DNA from: Nocardia anocheti
GTDB lineage: Bacteria; Actinomycetota; Actinomycetes; Mycobacteriales; Mycobacteriaceae
Length of the DNA: 64,000 bases
Direction: 5' to 3'
NCBI RefSeq assembly: GCF_029675105.1
Contig: NZ_JAQQFV010000001.1
Span: forward strand, 62,001 to 126,000
Numbering within the stretch: the first letter of the stretch is position 1; each line of letters opens with the position of its first letter. The translations under genes and the position numbers were made by a program. Below are positions 16,910 to 25,595 of this stretch, in pieces. Under the pieces are notes generated by a model. That model made no database searches and had not been told where the DNA came from. It saw nothing but the letters and a program-made list of their open reading frames with translations.

Positions 16910-17770
16910 TCAGGCCAGGTCGCGGCGGGACATGAGCCAGATCGTGCCCGTGGCGAACACGGCCGCGTAGACGGCGAGCAGGCCCAGTGATTCCGCGCGG
17001 GTGAGAATGTCAAGCACGCCGGGTGTCGCCGGGCCGGGCACCGTGCGCATGGCACCGGCCAGTGATCCGGCGGCGGTACCGGGCAGCAGATCGGTGACGA
17101 CCCCGATCGGGCCGAAGATGTTCGCCACGCCGCGCAGCAGATTCTCCACGACCAGCACCCAGACCAGGCCGAGCCCGACGGCGAGCGCCGGGCCGCGCGC
17201 GACGGCGCCGATGAACGCGCCCGCCAGCGTCCACATGCCCAGAATCGCCGTCCCGGTGAGTATTCCGAGTGCCGAGCGTTCTACCGACGGCAGCGCGAGG
17301 GATTGCCCCTCGGTGGCGGCGATGAGCGCGGAGACACCGAGATCGACGGCGAAGGCCACACACACCAGGCCGACCACCACCAGCACCAGCCCCACCAGCA
17401 AGCCACCGATCGCCGCCGGACGGCCCGGCCCCTGGGTGAACACCGTCTTCCAGGTGCCCCAGCCGTATCCGCTGCCGACCGCCAGCGCGCCGAGCAGCAG
17501 CATCAGCGCACCGCCGAACATGGCCATGCCCTGGGTGAACACCTCGGGCACGGCGGCGGGCAGCAGCTGGCCGAGCAGCACCTCGCGGGGCAGGCCGTCC
17601 GACATCGCGCCGCTCTCGCCGGAGGTGTAGGCGAGGTAGTTGAACAGGTAGGCGAAGGTGAGATTGAGCAGCACCCAGGTGCCGAGCACGATCCAGAAGG
17701 CGGGCCAGCGGCGCAGACGCAGCGCCTCGGCGCGCAGACTCGCCACCAGATCCCTTGTCGTCCCGATCAT
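16910..17770 (-). CDS. ABC-2 type transporter permease
   Basis: Protein of 286 residues with about six membrane helices. Cytoplasmic N terminus (TTRDLVASLRAEALRLRRWPAFW) leads into helix 1, as in ABC-2 permeases of bacitracin/lantibiotic-type exporters. A periplasmic loop follows helix 1. It overlaps the ATPase gene by four bases, so the two make one exporter. Divergent from the sensor kinase gene downstream of position 18970, a layout common for antibiotic-responsive ABC exporters. Confidence 0.85.
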   Translation of the reverse strand: MIGTTRDLVASLRAEALRLRRWPAFWIVLGTWVLLNLTFAYLFNYLAYTSGESGAMSDGLPREVLLGQLLPAAVPEVFTQGMAMFGGALMLLLGALAVGSGYGWGTWKTVFTQGPGRPAAIGGLLVGLVLVVVGLVCVAFAVDLGVSALIAATEGQSLALPSVERSALGILTGTAILGMWTLAGAFIGAVARGPALAVGLGLVWVLVVENLLRGVANIFGPIGVVTDLLPGTAAGSLAGAMRTVPGPATPGVLDILTRAESLGLLAVYAAVFATGTIWLMSRRDLA

Positions 17771-18663
17771 TTCGTGACCTCCACAGCTGTCATCTCGAAG
17801 AACACTTCCGCCAGGGACTTCTCGTCGACCCGCAGTTCCCGCAGATCGGCGCCCGCCCCGATCACCGCGCGGGCCACCTCGGGGGCCAGCGCCGCCGCCA
17901 CGTCGACGCGAATCCCGTCCGGCCCGGCCTGGGCGGGCGCGCCAGTGGCGCGGATGGCGTCGAGCGCGGCGTGCCCCGGTTCGGCGCGCACCAGAAGTGA
18001 GGCGGTGCCGCGCAATTCGGCCACGGTGGATTCGGCGAGCAACCGTCCGCCGGAGATCACGCCGACGCGGTGGCAGATCTCCTGCACCTCCGCCAGCTGA
18101 TGACTCGACAGCAGGACGGTGTGACCGTCGGCGGCGAGGTCGACGATGAGCGCGCGCATGTCGGCGAGTCCGGCGGGGTCGAGGCCGTTGGTCGGCTCGT
18201 CGAGAATCAGCAGGTCGGGGTGGCCGAGCAGGGTCGCGCCGACGCCGAGGCGCTGCTTCATGCCCAGCGAGTAGGCGCGGAAACGGTCGTCCGCGCGGTC
18301 GGCCAGTCCCACCCTGGCCAGCACCCGGTCGACTTCGGCGTCGGGGTGGCCGCGATAGCGCGCCAGCACGCGGAGGTTGTCGCGGCCGGAGAGATACGGG
18401 TAGAAGCCGGGGCCCTCGATGAGCACACCGACGCGTCGTAGAACCGCCGGGTCACCGGGGTGTCGCCCCGCCACGGTGGCGGTGCCGGAGGTGGACCGGA
18501 TCAGACCGGCCAGCATGCGCAGGGTGGTGGTCTTGCCCGCGCCGTTCGGCCCGAGGAAGCCGTAGATCTCGCCGGTCGCGACGCGCATGTCGACCGCGTC
18601 CACCGCGAGGTGCGCGCCGTAGCGCTTGGTCAGGCCGTCGGTGACGACGATCGCATCGTTCAT
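17767..18663 (-). CDS. ABC transporter ATP-binding protein
   Basis: Protein of 298 residues. Walker A GPNGAGKTTT, signature YSLGMKQRLGVG, Walker B LLILDEPTNGLDPAGL and the H-loop SSHQLAEV are all present, the CcmA/BcrA type for ABC-2 exporters. The C-terminal ~80 residues form the usual accessory domain of this group. ATG at 18663 starts MNDAIVVTDGLTKRYG; the upstream 12 codons are not conserved. Pairs with the overlapping permease. Confidence 0.92.
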   Translation of the reverse strand: MNDAIVVTDGLTKRYGAHLAVDAVDMRVATGEIYGFLGPNGAGKTTTLRMLAGLIRSTSGTATVAGRHPGDPAVLRRVGVLIEGPGFYPYLSGRDNLRVLARYRGHPDAEVDRVLARVGLADRADDRFRAYSLGMKQRLGVGATLLGHPDLLILDEPTNGLDPAGLADMRALIVDLAADGHTVLLSSHQLAEVQEICHRVGVISGGRLLAESTVAELRGTASLLVRAEPGHAALDAIRATGAPAQAGPDGIRVDVAAALAPEVARAVIGAGADLRELRVDEKSLAEVFFEMTAVEVTK

Positions 18664-18969
18664 GCACCGAGAATCCCCGCTCCGGGGGCGATGGGGCATC
18701 CGTCGGCGCGCGTCAATCGGTGTACGTCGCGCGGCTTACGTCGGATGCTCGCCGGGGCGCGCGGTGCCGTTCGCTCGCCGGGGCGCGCGGTGCCGTTGCC
18801 ATGACCCGGACCTTCGGTCGACCGGCGCCTCGGGCTCACCGAGTGGGGCGCCATCGGTGCCTCGGGTTCAGCCGGTGGGCGCTGTGTACGGGCGCACGTG
18901 GCTTTCTGTGGTGGGGGCGGCGAGAATTACGGGTGCAGGCGGACGCGCGGGGACGTTGTACGCAATAGG
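18664..18969. other. divergent intergenic region with tandem repeat
   Basis: About 300 bp between the ABC operon and the histidine kinase. It holds a near-perfect tandem duplication: 25 bases at 18747-18771 recur at 18773-18797 (period 26; both copies contain GCTCGCCGGGGCGCGCGGTG). No gene is supported; an upstream in-frame extension of the kinase to 18898 is possible but lacks family support. Confidence 0.5.
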
Positions 18970-20433
18970 GTGACAGAGGTGGGAGCGTCTGCGAAGTGGG
19001 AGCGTGGCTCGGTCGTTCGTGACTGGGGCCTGGCGGTGGTTGTCGCGGTGATCCAGCTCGTCGGCAGTGCTGGCGCGAACGGGCATCAGACAGGGGTGCG
19101 TTCGCTCGACGCGTTCGCGTATCTGTTGCTGCTCGCGGGGCCGATCGCGCTGGGTTTCCGGCGGTTGCTGCCCGAACCGGTGCTGCTGGTGGCGCTGCTG
19201 GCGGCGGTGTCGTACGTGCTGCGCGACTACGGGTACGGACCGATCTTCCTGTCGCTGGTGATCGCGTTCCTGACCGCCGCGGTGACCGGATCACGCTGGC
19301 ATACTTATCCTTTGGTCGCGCTCGGCTTCGCCACGATGGTGTGGCCGGTGCCCGCGCTGCTCGGCAGGCACACCGAGGCCTGGCCGGTGTTCGGACTGCT
19401 CGCCTGGATGGGTGTGCTCATCGGGATCGCCGAGGGCATCCGGCTGCGGCGGGCCGTCGTGCTGGCGCGCGAGCAGCGGGCCGAGGCCGCGCGGCGCGAC
19501 GAACAGGCCCAGCAGGCCAGGGCCGCCAGCGAGGAGCGTCTCGCCATCGCCCGCGAGCTGCACGACGTGCTGGCGCACAGTCTTTCGCTGATCAATGTGC
19601 AGTCCTCGGTGGCGCTCGAGCTCTTCGACCGCAAGCCCCAGCAGGCGGCGGCCGCGCTGGCCACTATCAAGACCACCTCCAAGGAGGCACTGGCCGAGGT
19701 CCACACGCTGCTGCACGCCATCCGCAGCGGTGCGACGGTGGCGCCGGAGCCCCCCGCCGAACCCGTTGTCGCCGCGCCGGATTCACCCCCGCCGGTCGCG
19801 CCGCCACGCCCGGCACCCCGCGCGCCCGCACCCTCGCTCGACGACCTCGACACTCTGCTCGAACGCACCCGCGCCACCGGCCTTGCCGTCGAGACCAAGA
19901 TCATCGGCACCCCCAAGAAGCTGCCGAGCGTGATCGATGTGGCCGCGGCCAGGATCATCCAGGAATCCCTGACCAACGTCCTCCGGCACGCCCCCGGCGC
20001 CGCCGCCACCATCACGCTGCGCTACACCCCCGAAACGATCGACATCACCGTCGACAACACCCGCCCCACCGGCACCACCGCACGCACCGGCCCCGGCGGC
20101 AACGGCATCATCGGCATGCGCGAACGAGCCCACGCCCTCGGCGGCGCCCTCACCGCGGGCCCCCGCCCCTCCGGCGGTTTCCGCGTCGCGGCCCGCCTAC
20201 CCGCCCGCCCCGCGGATCCCGCGCCCACGCGGACCAAGTCCAGCGACACCTCGTCGACGAGTAGGTCCACCAGCGACGCGACGGGTCGGCCACCAGCGGC
20301 TTCGTCCTCCCGCGGCCCGGAGTCCGGATCGGGCCACGGCTCCCCGACGACCGAGTCCCGCGCGGGCGAGAACGGTCACGGCCCGCACGGGCGAGGACGC
20401 GCGGGCGGTGGAGAAAGCGAGGCCACCGCATGA
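18970..20433 (+). CDS. two-component sensor histidine kinase (HisKA_3/NarL-type)
   Basis: Protein of 487 residues, GTG start. Five or so membrane helices (residues ~15-160) form the sensor, then a coiled segment rich in Arg/Glu/Gln and the dimerisation domain with the phospho-accepting His198 in ARELHDVLAHSLSLIN. A Pro/Ala-rich insert (about 258-290) precedes the ATPase domain: N box IIQESLTNVLRHAPG, G box GGNGIIGMRERAHALGG. After it comes a ~70-residue Ser/Thr/Gly-rich tail that looks disordered. Pairs with the LuxR-type regulator downstream and probably controls the divergent ABC exporter. Confidence 0.9.
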   Translation: MTEVGASAKWERGSVVRDWGLAVVVAVIQLVGSAGANGHQTGVRSLDAFAYLLLLAGPIALGFRRLLPEPVLLVALLAAVSYVLRDYGYGPIFLSLVIAFLTAAVTGSRWHTYPLVALGFATMVWPVPALLGRHTEAWPVFGLLAWMGVLIGIAEGIRLRRAVVLAREQRAEAARRDEQAQQARAASEERLAIARELHDVLAHSLSLINVQSSVALELFDRKPQQAAAALATIKTTSKEALAEVHTLLHAIRSGATVAPEPPAEPVVAAPDSPPPVAPPRPAPRAPAPSLDDLDTLLERTRATGLAVETKIIGTPKKLPSVIDVAAARIIQESLTNVLRHAPGAAATITLRYTPETIDITVDNTRPTGTTARTGPGGNGIIGMRERAHALGGALTAGPRPSGGFRVAARLPARPADPAPTRTKSSDTSSTSRSTSDATGRPPAASSSRGPESGSGHGSPTTESRAGENGHGPHGRGRAGGGESEATA

Positions 20434-20483
20434 GGCGACGGACATGACCGCGCGAGGAATAGGTGATGGGTGAGGAGGGCGGT

Positions 20484-21164
20484 ATGAGTCGGGGGCGGGA
20501 GGGCGCTGTTCGGGTGGTGGTCGCGGATGATCAGGCGTTGGTGCGGGGTGGATTCGTCGCGCTGCTCGACGCGCAGGACGACATCGAGGTGGTGGGTGAG
20601 GCCGACAATGGCGAGCGGGCCGTGCGGATGACTCGGTCGGTGGTGCCCGATGTGGTGCTCATGGACATTCGTATGCCGATCCTCGATGGGCTCGCCGCCA
20701 CCCGGATGATCGCCGACGACCCGCATCTCGCGGGGGTGCGCGTGGTCGTGCTGACCACCTTCGAGCTGGACGAATACGTCTTCGAGGCCATTCGCGCGGG
20801 GGCGGCCGGTTTCCTGGTCAAACACACCGAACCCGCCGACCTGTTGCGCGCGGTTCGCGTGGTCGCCGAGGGTGACGCGCTGCTCTCCCCTGGCGTCACC
20901 CGCCGCCTGCTCGCCGAGTTCTCCACCCACGCCAAACAGCCCCCACCAGCGGCCCTCGCCGACCTCACCGACCGCGAACGCGAGGTGATGACCCTGGTCG
21001 CCGAGGGCCTGACCAACGCCGAGATCGCCGCCCGCCTCTACCTCAGCCCCGCCACCGCCCGCACCCACGTCAGCCGCATCCTCACCAAACTCGGCGCCCG
21101 CGACCGCACCCAACTCGTCGTCCTCGCCTACGAATCAGGCCTGGTCCGCCCGGGCTGGCAGTAA
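20484..21164 (+). CDS. NarL/LuxR-family response regulator
   Basis: Protein of 226 residues. Receiver domain VRVVVADDQALVRGGF with the acidic pair, phospho-accepting Asp61 in VVLMDIRMP, conserved Thr in VVLTTFELD and Lys in FLVKHTEP. The C-terminal LuxR helix-turn-helix is LTDREREVMTLVAEGLTNAEIAARLYLSPATARTHVS. The ATG at 20484 has an AGGAGGG site four bases upstream; starts at 20463 or 20466 are less likely. Partner of the kinase just upstream. Confidence 0.92.
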   Translation: MSRGREGAVRVVVADDQALVRGGFVALLDAQDDIEVVGEADNGERAVRMTRSVVPDVVLMDIRMPILDGLAATRMIADDPHLAGVRVVVLTTFELDEYVFEAIRAGAAGFLVKHTEPADLLRAVRVVAEGDALLSPGVTRRLLAEFSTHAKQPPPAALADLTDREREVMTLVAEGLTNAEIAARLYLSPATARTHVSRILTKLGARDRTQLVVLAYESGLVRPGWQ

Positions 21165-21346
21165 TGGGCACGGTGGAACTCGAACCCGAGGTGGCCGACT
21201 GGCTGCGCTCGTTGACGCCACGTGAGTTCGGCCAGGTAGACGTGTATGTGGGCATGCTCGCCGAGCGGGCGACGACACTGGGCGAACCCTGGTCGAGAAA
21301 CCTCGGTGCCGGTGTACGGGAACTGCAGGTAACCGATCATGACTGA
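21164..21346 (+). pseudogene. truncated RelE/HigB-type toxin
   Basis: Encodes 60 residues. The first ~54 match the N terminus of phage-derived Gp49/HigB-like toxins (VELEPEVADWLRSLTPREFGQVDVYVGML, LGEPWSRNLGAGVRELQ), but the family is normally 100 or more residues and continues with a beta strand carrying catalytic Arg and Lys. Here it ends VTDHD inside the start of the antitoxin gene. A deletion between toxin codon ~54 and the antitoxin start explains this. Its ATG shares one base with the response regulator stop codon. Confidence 0.7.
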
Positions 21347-21650
21347 GCACCCGTCGATGGACGATCTGCGGCGTGAACGGATGAGCAGGCCGGACTTCGA
21401 TGCCGGTGAGTACGAGGCCGGGCGCGCCGAGGCGATACTGGCGATCGAGCTCGCGCAAGCCATCCGGGAGCGGCGGCTGGAACTCGGGCTCACCCAGACG
21501 CAACTGGCCGCGCGCGCGGGACTGCGGCAGCCCGAGGTGTCGCGGATCGAATCCGGTGGTGGCACACCCACGATCGGCATGCTCGAGCGATTGGCGCATG
21601 CCCTGGAAGTACGCTTCGTCGCCCGCTTCGAGAAACTCGACGCCGCGTGA
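21339..21650 (+). CDS. HTH antitoxin, XRE family (HigA-like)
   Basis: Protein of 103 residues. The N-terminal ~35 residues are charged; the rest is a Cro/C1-type helix-turn-helix: AIRERRLELGLTQTQLAARAGLRQPEVSRIESGGGTPTIGMLERLAHAL. Its ATG overlaps the end of the shortened toxin frame by eight bases. In a complete pair it would bind the toxin and repress the operon; with the toxin broken it may persist as an orphan regulator. Confidence 0.85.
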   Translation: MTEHPSMDDLRRERMSRPDFDAGEYEAGRAEAILAIELAQAIRERRLELGLTQTQLAARAGLRQPEVSRIESGGGTPTIGMLERLAHALEVRFVARFEKLDAA

Positions 21651-21747
21651 ACCCGTCCAGCTAGATCACGAGCACCCGTGGCGTTTGGGTCGGGGGGCGT
21701 GGCGTTTCAGTCGCGGTGGGTGGGGGTGGGGTGGTGTTGCACCAGGC

Positions 21748-22935
21748 ATGACTACGACCTTGACGGCCGGTGTTGGGCCGGTGGTGGGACGGCGGGCCTG
21801 GCCTGCGTTGCTCACGATGTTTCTCGGCAGTTTTTCGCTGGTGACGGCGGAGTTCCTGCCGCCGGGGGTGTTGACCACGATCGCGCAGGATCTCGGGGTG
21901 CGGGAGGGGGTCGTGGGGCTGTCGGTGAGCGTCACGGCGGTGACGGCGTTGCTGGCGGCGCTCGGGTTGGGGGCGGTGTTCCCGAGCGTGGATCGGCGGA
22001 CGCTGCTGCTGGGGCTCACGATCGCCGCGGTGGCGTCGAATGTGCTGGTGGCGGTGGCGCCGAATATCGGGTTGCTGCTGGTGGCGCGGTTGCTGCTGGG
22101 GGTGGCCGTGGGTGGGTACTGGTCGATGGCGCTGGTGATCGCGGCGCAACTGGTGCCCGCCGAGCGGCTCGGCAAGGCGATGATGATCGTGAACTCGGGA
22201 ACCACGGTCGCGACGGTGGCGGGAGTTCCGCTGGGTGTGCTGCTGAGTACCTTCGCCGGGTGGCGGGTCGTGTTCTTCGTGGCGGCGGGGTTGGCGGTGG
22301 CCTCGGCGGTGACGGTGCGGACGATCCTGCCGCCGATCACACCGAACAAGGGCGTCGGCTTCGCCGCCATGGGCAGTGCGCTGCGGGCGCCCGGGGTGGT
22401 GCTGGGGCTGCTCAGCATCGTCGCTGTGATCGGTGGGCATTTCGCCGGATACACCTACATCCGGCCCGCCCTGGCCGAACTGCTCGGTGCGGGCCCGGCG
22501 GTGATCCCGGTGCTGCTCGCCCTGTTCGGCATCGGCGGTCTGCTCGGCAATTTCGTGCTCGGTTCGTTGGCCGACAAGCACCTCGGGGTCCTGCTGGTCG
22601 CGGTTCCGGCCGCCATCGGCCTGTCTCTCGCGGCGATCATCGCCTCCGGCACGATCCCCGCCCTCGGCTACGTCGCCGTGGTGATCTGGGGCGGCGCGTT
22701 CGGCGGCATCCTGAATCTGGTGCAGGTCTGGATCTCGCGCGTGCTGCCCGATCGGATCGAGGCGGGGAGCGGGCTCGTCGTCGCCGGTTTCCAGACCGCG
22801 ATCATCCTCGGCTCGGCCGTCGGCGGACGCGGTGTCGACACTCTCGGCCTCGCCACCACCTACTGGCTGGCAACCGCCGCCGCTCTGCTCGGCGGCCTCC
22901 TCGTCCGGGTCTCCCTCGTCCAGATCAGGGCGTAG
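21748..22935 (+). CDS. MFS transporter (AraJ/CynX-like drug exporter)
   Basis: Protein of 395 residues with about twelve membrane helices. The first reads LLTMFLGSFSLVTAEFLPPGVLTTIAQDLGV, typical of the arabinose-efflux/DHA1-type MFS with Glu in helix 1; the loop between helices 2 and 3 is short (SVDRRTLLLG) and VARLLLGVAVGGYWSMALVIAAQLVP is the helix 4 region. Substrate unknown. The ATG at 21748 is chosen because upstream frame is overlapped by the antitoxin and a G-rich 87-base gap. Convergent with an AraC-family gene. Confidence 0.88.
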   Translation: MTTTLTAGVGPVVGRRAWPALLTMFLGSFSLVTAEFLPPGVLTTIAQDLGVREGVVGLSVSVTAVTALLAALGLGAVFPSVDRRTLLLGLTIAAVASNVLVAVAPNIGLLLVARLLLGVAVGGYWSMALVIAAQLVPAERLGKAMMIVNSGTTVATVAGVPLGVLLSTFAGWRVVFFVAAGLAVASAVTVRTILPPITPNKGVGFAAMGSALRAPGVVLGLLSIVAVIGGHFAGYTYIRPALAELLGAGPAVIPVLLALFGIGGLLGNFVLGSLADKHLGVLLVAVPAAIGLSLAAIIASGTIPALGYVAVVIWGGAFGGILNLVQVWISRVLPDRIEAGSGLVVAGFQTAIILGSAVGGRGVDTLGLATTYWLATAAALLGGLLVRVSLVQIRA

Positions 22936-22950
22936 TCCAGTTGGGCGGAT

Positions 22951-22994
22951 GATCACCACGCGGCGGCTTCTCGGCCGATACCGACGTGGTGATC
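22951..22994. terminator. 10-bp inverted repeat between convergent genes
   Basis: GATCACCACG (22951-22960) and CGTGGTGATC (22985-22994) are perfectly complementary with a 24-base loop that can itself pair. It lies between the convergent MFS and AraC genes and just enters the AraC stop. No T-run, so termination is only a guess. Confidence 0.4.
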
Positions 22995-23949
22995 ACTCTT
23001 CCGGCTGGTTGGGGCCGGTTTCGCGGCGCCACTGGGAGGGGGTGCGGCCGGTGTGACGGCGGAAGGCGCGGGCGAAGGCCGTCTCGGAGGTGTAGCCGAG
23101 GCGGCGGGCGACGGTGGCGATCGAGGTATCGGTGTCGGTGAGGGCGTGCTGGGCGCGGTCCATCCGCAGCTCGGTGAGGTAGCGCCCGGGGGTGCGGCCG
23201 GTGGCGGACTGGAAGCGGGCGGCGAACCCGGAGCGCGAGGCCAGCGCGACCCGGGCCAGCGCCTCGACGGTCCAGTCGCGACCGGGTTCGGCGTGCATGG
23301 CGGCGACGGCGGCGGCGAGACCGGGCTCGTCGACCCGCAACAGCCAGCGCTTCGGCGCGCAGCCGAGGGTGTGCCAGGTCTGGACGGCCATCGTGGCGAT
23401 GAGGGTCGCGACCCGGTCGCCCTGCACCCCGAACGGGTCGGCGCACTCCTGCACGAGGTGGCGGAACATGGTGGCGGCCAGGGGGGAATGCTGCACGAAG
23501 TCGGTCAGCAGAACCCGCTCGGGCAGGGCGGCCATGGCGGCGCCGGTGGCGGCCGGGGTCAGCCGGACGTGCAGGACGGTGCTGTCGGCGAGCGCTTGGA
23601 CGGCGCAGCGGTGCGTACCGGGAACGAACAGGAAGTCACCGCAGGCCAAGTCCTCGGACGCGGCCAGCCCCTCGACGCGGATCAGCCCGTCGAGCACGAT
23701 CAGCGCACTGGCCTCCCCCGCTGGATGCGCCCACCCACCGGCCGTCAGCACCAGCTCGTCGCGCCCGGCGAACCGCCACCGCAGGCCCGCGAGCACTTCC
23801 TCCAGATCGTGCGCACGCGTATCGACCAGCGTCACCGCACACCCCTCACGACCGAACTCCGACTGGAATTCACGGTAGCAAGCCCACCCCGCGTCGGCGC
23901 GCGTACGCATCCCGACGTACCCGTGATCGAGCCGCGCGGCCGATGTCAT
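22993..23949 (-). CDS. AraC-family transcriptional regulator
   Basis: Protein of 318 residues: N-terminal cupin-like sensing domain (EGLAASEDLACGDFLFVPGTHRCAV), a linker, and the C-terminal double helix-turn-helix with WTVEALARVALASRSGFAARFQSATGRTPGRYLTELRM and IATVARRLGYTSETAFARAFRRHTGRTPSQWR. ATG at 23949 chosen (MTSAARLDHGYV); an ATG at 23997 would add 16 residues and run over the divergent SHOCT gene start at 23978. Targets not known; the MFS gene is next to it but convergent. Confidence 0.9.
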   Translation of the reverse strand: MTSAARLDHGYVGMRTRADAGWACYREFQSEFGREGCAVTLVDTRAHDLEEVLAGLRWRFAGRDELVLTAGGWAHPAGEASALIVLDGLIRVEGLAASEDLACGDFLFVPGTHRCAVQALADSTVLHVRLTPAATGAAMAALPERVLLTDFVQHSPLAATMFRHLVQECADPFGVQGDRVATLIATMAVQTWHTLGCAPKRWLLRVDEPGLAAAVAAMHAEPGRDWTVEALARVALASRSGFAARFQSATGRTPGRYLTELRMDRAQHALTDTDTSIATVARRLGYTSETAFARAFRRHTGRTPSQWRRETGPNQPEE

Positions 23950-23977
23950 CGCCGCCCCGCGCGAGCAGGCTCGAAGC

Positions 23978-24241
23978 ATGAACCTCTTCGACTCCACGAC
24001 GACACTGACCGTTCTCGCCGACCACTACGACGGCGGCTGGCATCCCTGGCCGTTCTTCTGGATCTTCCCCCTGCTCTTCTGGCTCACCGTGATCGCGGTG
24101 TTGTTCTTCGCCCGCCGCCGGTGCGCCGGACGCGGCGGCGCCATCGGCGCGCTGCGCACCGCGTTCGCGCGCGGGGAGATCAGCGAGGCCGACTACCGAG
24201 GCAGGCTCGCGGTGCTGACCGAGCCTCGCGTGAAGAAGTAG
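23978..24241 (+). CDS. small membrane protein with SHOCT domain
   Basis: Protein of 87 residues: an N-terminal stretch, one membrane helix (about 27-46, PFFWIFPLLFWLTVIAVLFF), and a C-terminal short SHOCT-type module, LRTAFARGEISEADYRGRLAVL. SHOCT modules sit at the ends of many membrane proteins and are thought to mediate oligomerisation. Divergent from the AraC gene with 28 bases between, and eight bases before the next oxidoreductase gene, so likely an operon with it. Confidence 0.8.
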   Translation: MNLFDSTTTLTVLADHYDGGWHPWPFFWIFPLLFWLTVIAVLFFARRRCAGRGGAIGALRTAFARGEISEADYRGRLAVLTEPRVKK

Positions 24242-24249
24242 GGGCCGTC

Positions 24250-25047
24250 ATGCGATTCGGGATCATCCTGACGCCGAGGTCGGGCACGGAGTGGACGCGG
24301 GACGTCGTGGACGCGGAGCGGCAGGGCTACCAGACCCTGCTGCTGCCGGACACGCTGTTCACCGCGTCTCCGCTGCCCGCGCTGGCGGCGGCCGCCGCCG
24401 TCACGCGCGACCTGCGCCTGCGACCCAATGTCCTCGCCGCGCCGTTGCGCACGACCGGCACCACCGTGCGGGAAGTCGCCGCGCTGCAACTACTCTCGGA
24501 CGGCCGGTTCGAATTCGGCATCGGCACCGGACGACCGGACGCACGCGCCGAAGCCGAGAAACTGGGCCTGCCATGGGGTTCGGCCGCCGAACGACGCGAC
24601 CACCTCATCGAGACGGTGAGAGCCGTGCGCGCCCAGGTGGATTCGGCCCCACCGGTCGTGATCGCGGCGAGCGGCCCGCGCATGCTGGCCACCGCCGCCG
24701 AGCACGCCGACCGGATCCTGCTCGCCGCCGCACCGACCGCCACCGAGGACGACCTGGCCCGGATGGTCGGCACGGTCGCCGAGCACACCGACCGCGAGGT
24801 GCGCTACACCCTCCAACTCGTCGGCCTCGGCGACCGGCTACCCACATGGCTCACCACCCGCCTCGGCCACACCGCCGAGCAACTCCGCGCCGCCGGAGCC
24901 GCCGGACTTCTCCCCAGCGATCCCCAGGCCGCCGTGCACATTCTCGAAGCCCGCCGGGAACGCCTCGGCATCGACGAGCTGATCGTGCCCGGCGAGCTGG
25001 CCCCGGACTTCGCACCGATCCTGGCGGCCGCCCAGCGGCGTGGATAA
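24250..25047 (+). CDS. LLM-class (F420-dependent type) flavin oxidoreductase
   Basis: Protein of 265 residues of the bacterial luciferase-like TIM barrel family. It starts MRFGIILTPRSGTEWTRDVVDAERQGYQTLLLPDT, and shows RLRPNVLAAPLRTTGTTVREVAALQLLSDGRFEFGIGTGRP, the segment usually lining the cofactor site. The family uses F420 in many actinobacteria; the cofactor here is inferred. It is shorter than the usual ~300, lacking part of the central insert. Overlaps the following kinase gene by eight bases. Confidence 0.85.
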   Translation: MRFGIILTPRSGTEWTRDVVDAERQGYQTLLLPDTLFTASPLPALAAAAAVTRDLRLRPNVLAAPLRTTGTTVREVAALQLLSDGRFEFGIGTGRPDARAEAEKLGLPWGSAAERRDHLIETVRAVRAQVDSAPPVVIAASGPRMLATAAEHADRILLAAAPTATEDDLARMVGTVAEHTDREVRYTLQLVGLGDRLPTWLTTRLGHTAEQLRAAGAAGLLPSDPQAAVHILEARRERLGIDELIVPGELAPDFAPILAAAQRRG

Positions 25048-25411
25048 TGACCCGGTGGCAGCGCGACGGATTTCGGTAGTCGGTACCGCGGGGTCCGGAA
25101 AGAGTTCGCTGGCTCGACGGATCTCTCAGCACCTCGGGATACCGCACATCGAACTCGACGCCATCCATCACCGCGCCGACTGGGTGCCGCTGCCGCCGGA
25201 GGAGTTCCGCGCGGCGGTCACCGAGCAGATCGCCCCGGAGAGCTGGGTCGCTGACGGCGCCTATCACGGCAAGCTCGGGTCGCTGGTCTGGGAGCGGGCC
25301 GACACGGTGGTCTGGTTCGACCTGCCGAAGCCACAGGTGATGGCCCAGATCGTCCGACGCTCGGTGCGCCGCGTGCTCACCCGCGAGGAACTGTGGAACG
25401 GCAACCGGGAG
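25040..25411 (+). pseudogene. P-loop kinase (FlaR/adenylate-kinase-like), 5' part, split by IS
   Basis: First 124 codons of a small nucleotide-kinase-like protein. P-loop GTAGSGKSSLARR at about residues 15-27, then LGIPHIELDAIHHRADW, family motif VADGAYHGKLGSLVWERADTVVWFDLP and LWNGNRE. The frame runs 30 codons into the insertion sequence before stopping at 25501, giving a wrong C terminus. The missing 62 codons lie at 29240-29428 in the same frame; joining after one copy of ACCGGGAG gives an unbroken 186-residue protein. Original role unknown; the 8-base overlap links it to the oxidoreductase gene. Confidence 0.88.
25404..25411. repeat. left 8-bp target-site duplication
   Basis: ACCGGGAG directly before the left end of the insertion sequence; the same eight bases follow the right end at 29232-29239. 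Confidence 0.85.
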
Positions 25412-25463
25412 TGGTTATGTCGGCGAATTCTGGCACCGTTTGTCGATGAATTCTGGCGTCACG
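25412..25463. repeat. left terminal inverted repeat with second copy
   Basis: The IS end at 25412 is followed by two direct copies of an end unit: GTCGGCGAATTCTGGCACCG (25419-25438) and GTCGATGAATTCTGGCGTCA (25442-25461). Repeated transposase-binding units of this kind are typical for IS21 ends. Confidence 0.7.
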
Positions 25464-25595
25464 CAGGCAAGATCGAGTTCGCTCGTGACGGTGAAAAATG
25501 ACGTCACCTATGGCCGTTCGTGTGAGCTCAAGTCCAGAGGATCCGGTGTGTTGGTGACGGCTCAGTCGGCCGGGTGCGGTTCGATCCCTGCGGCG

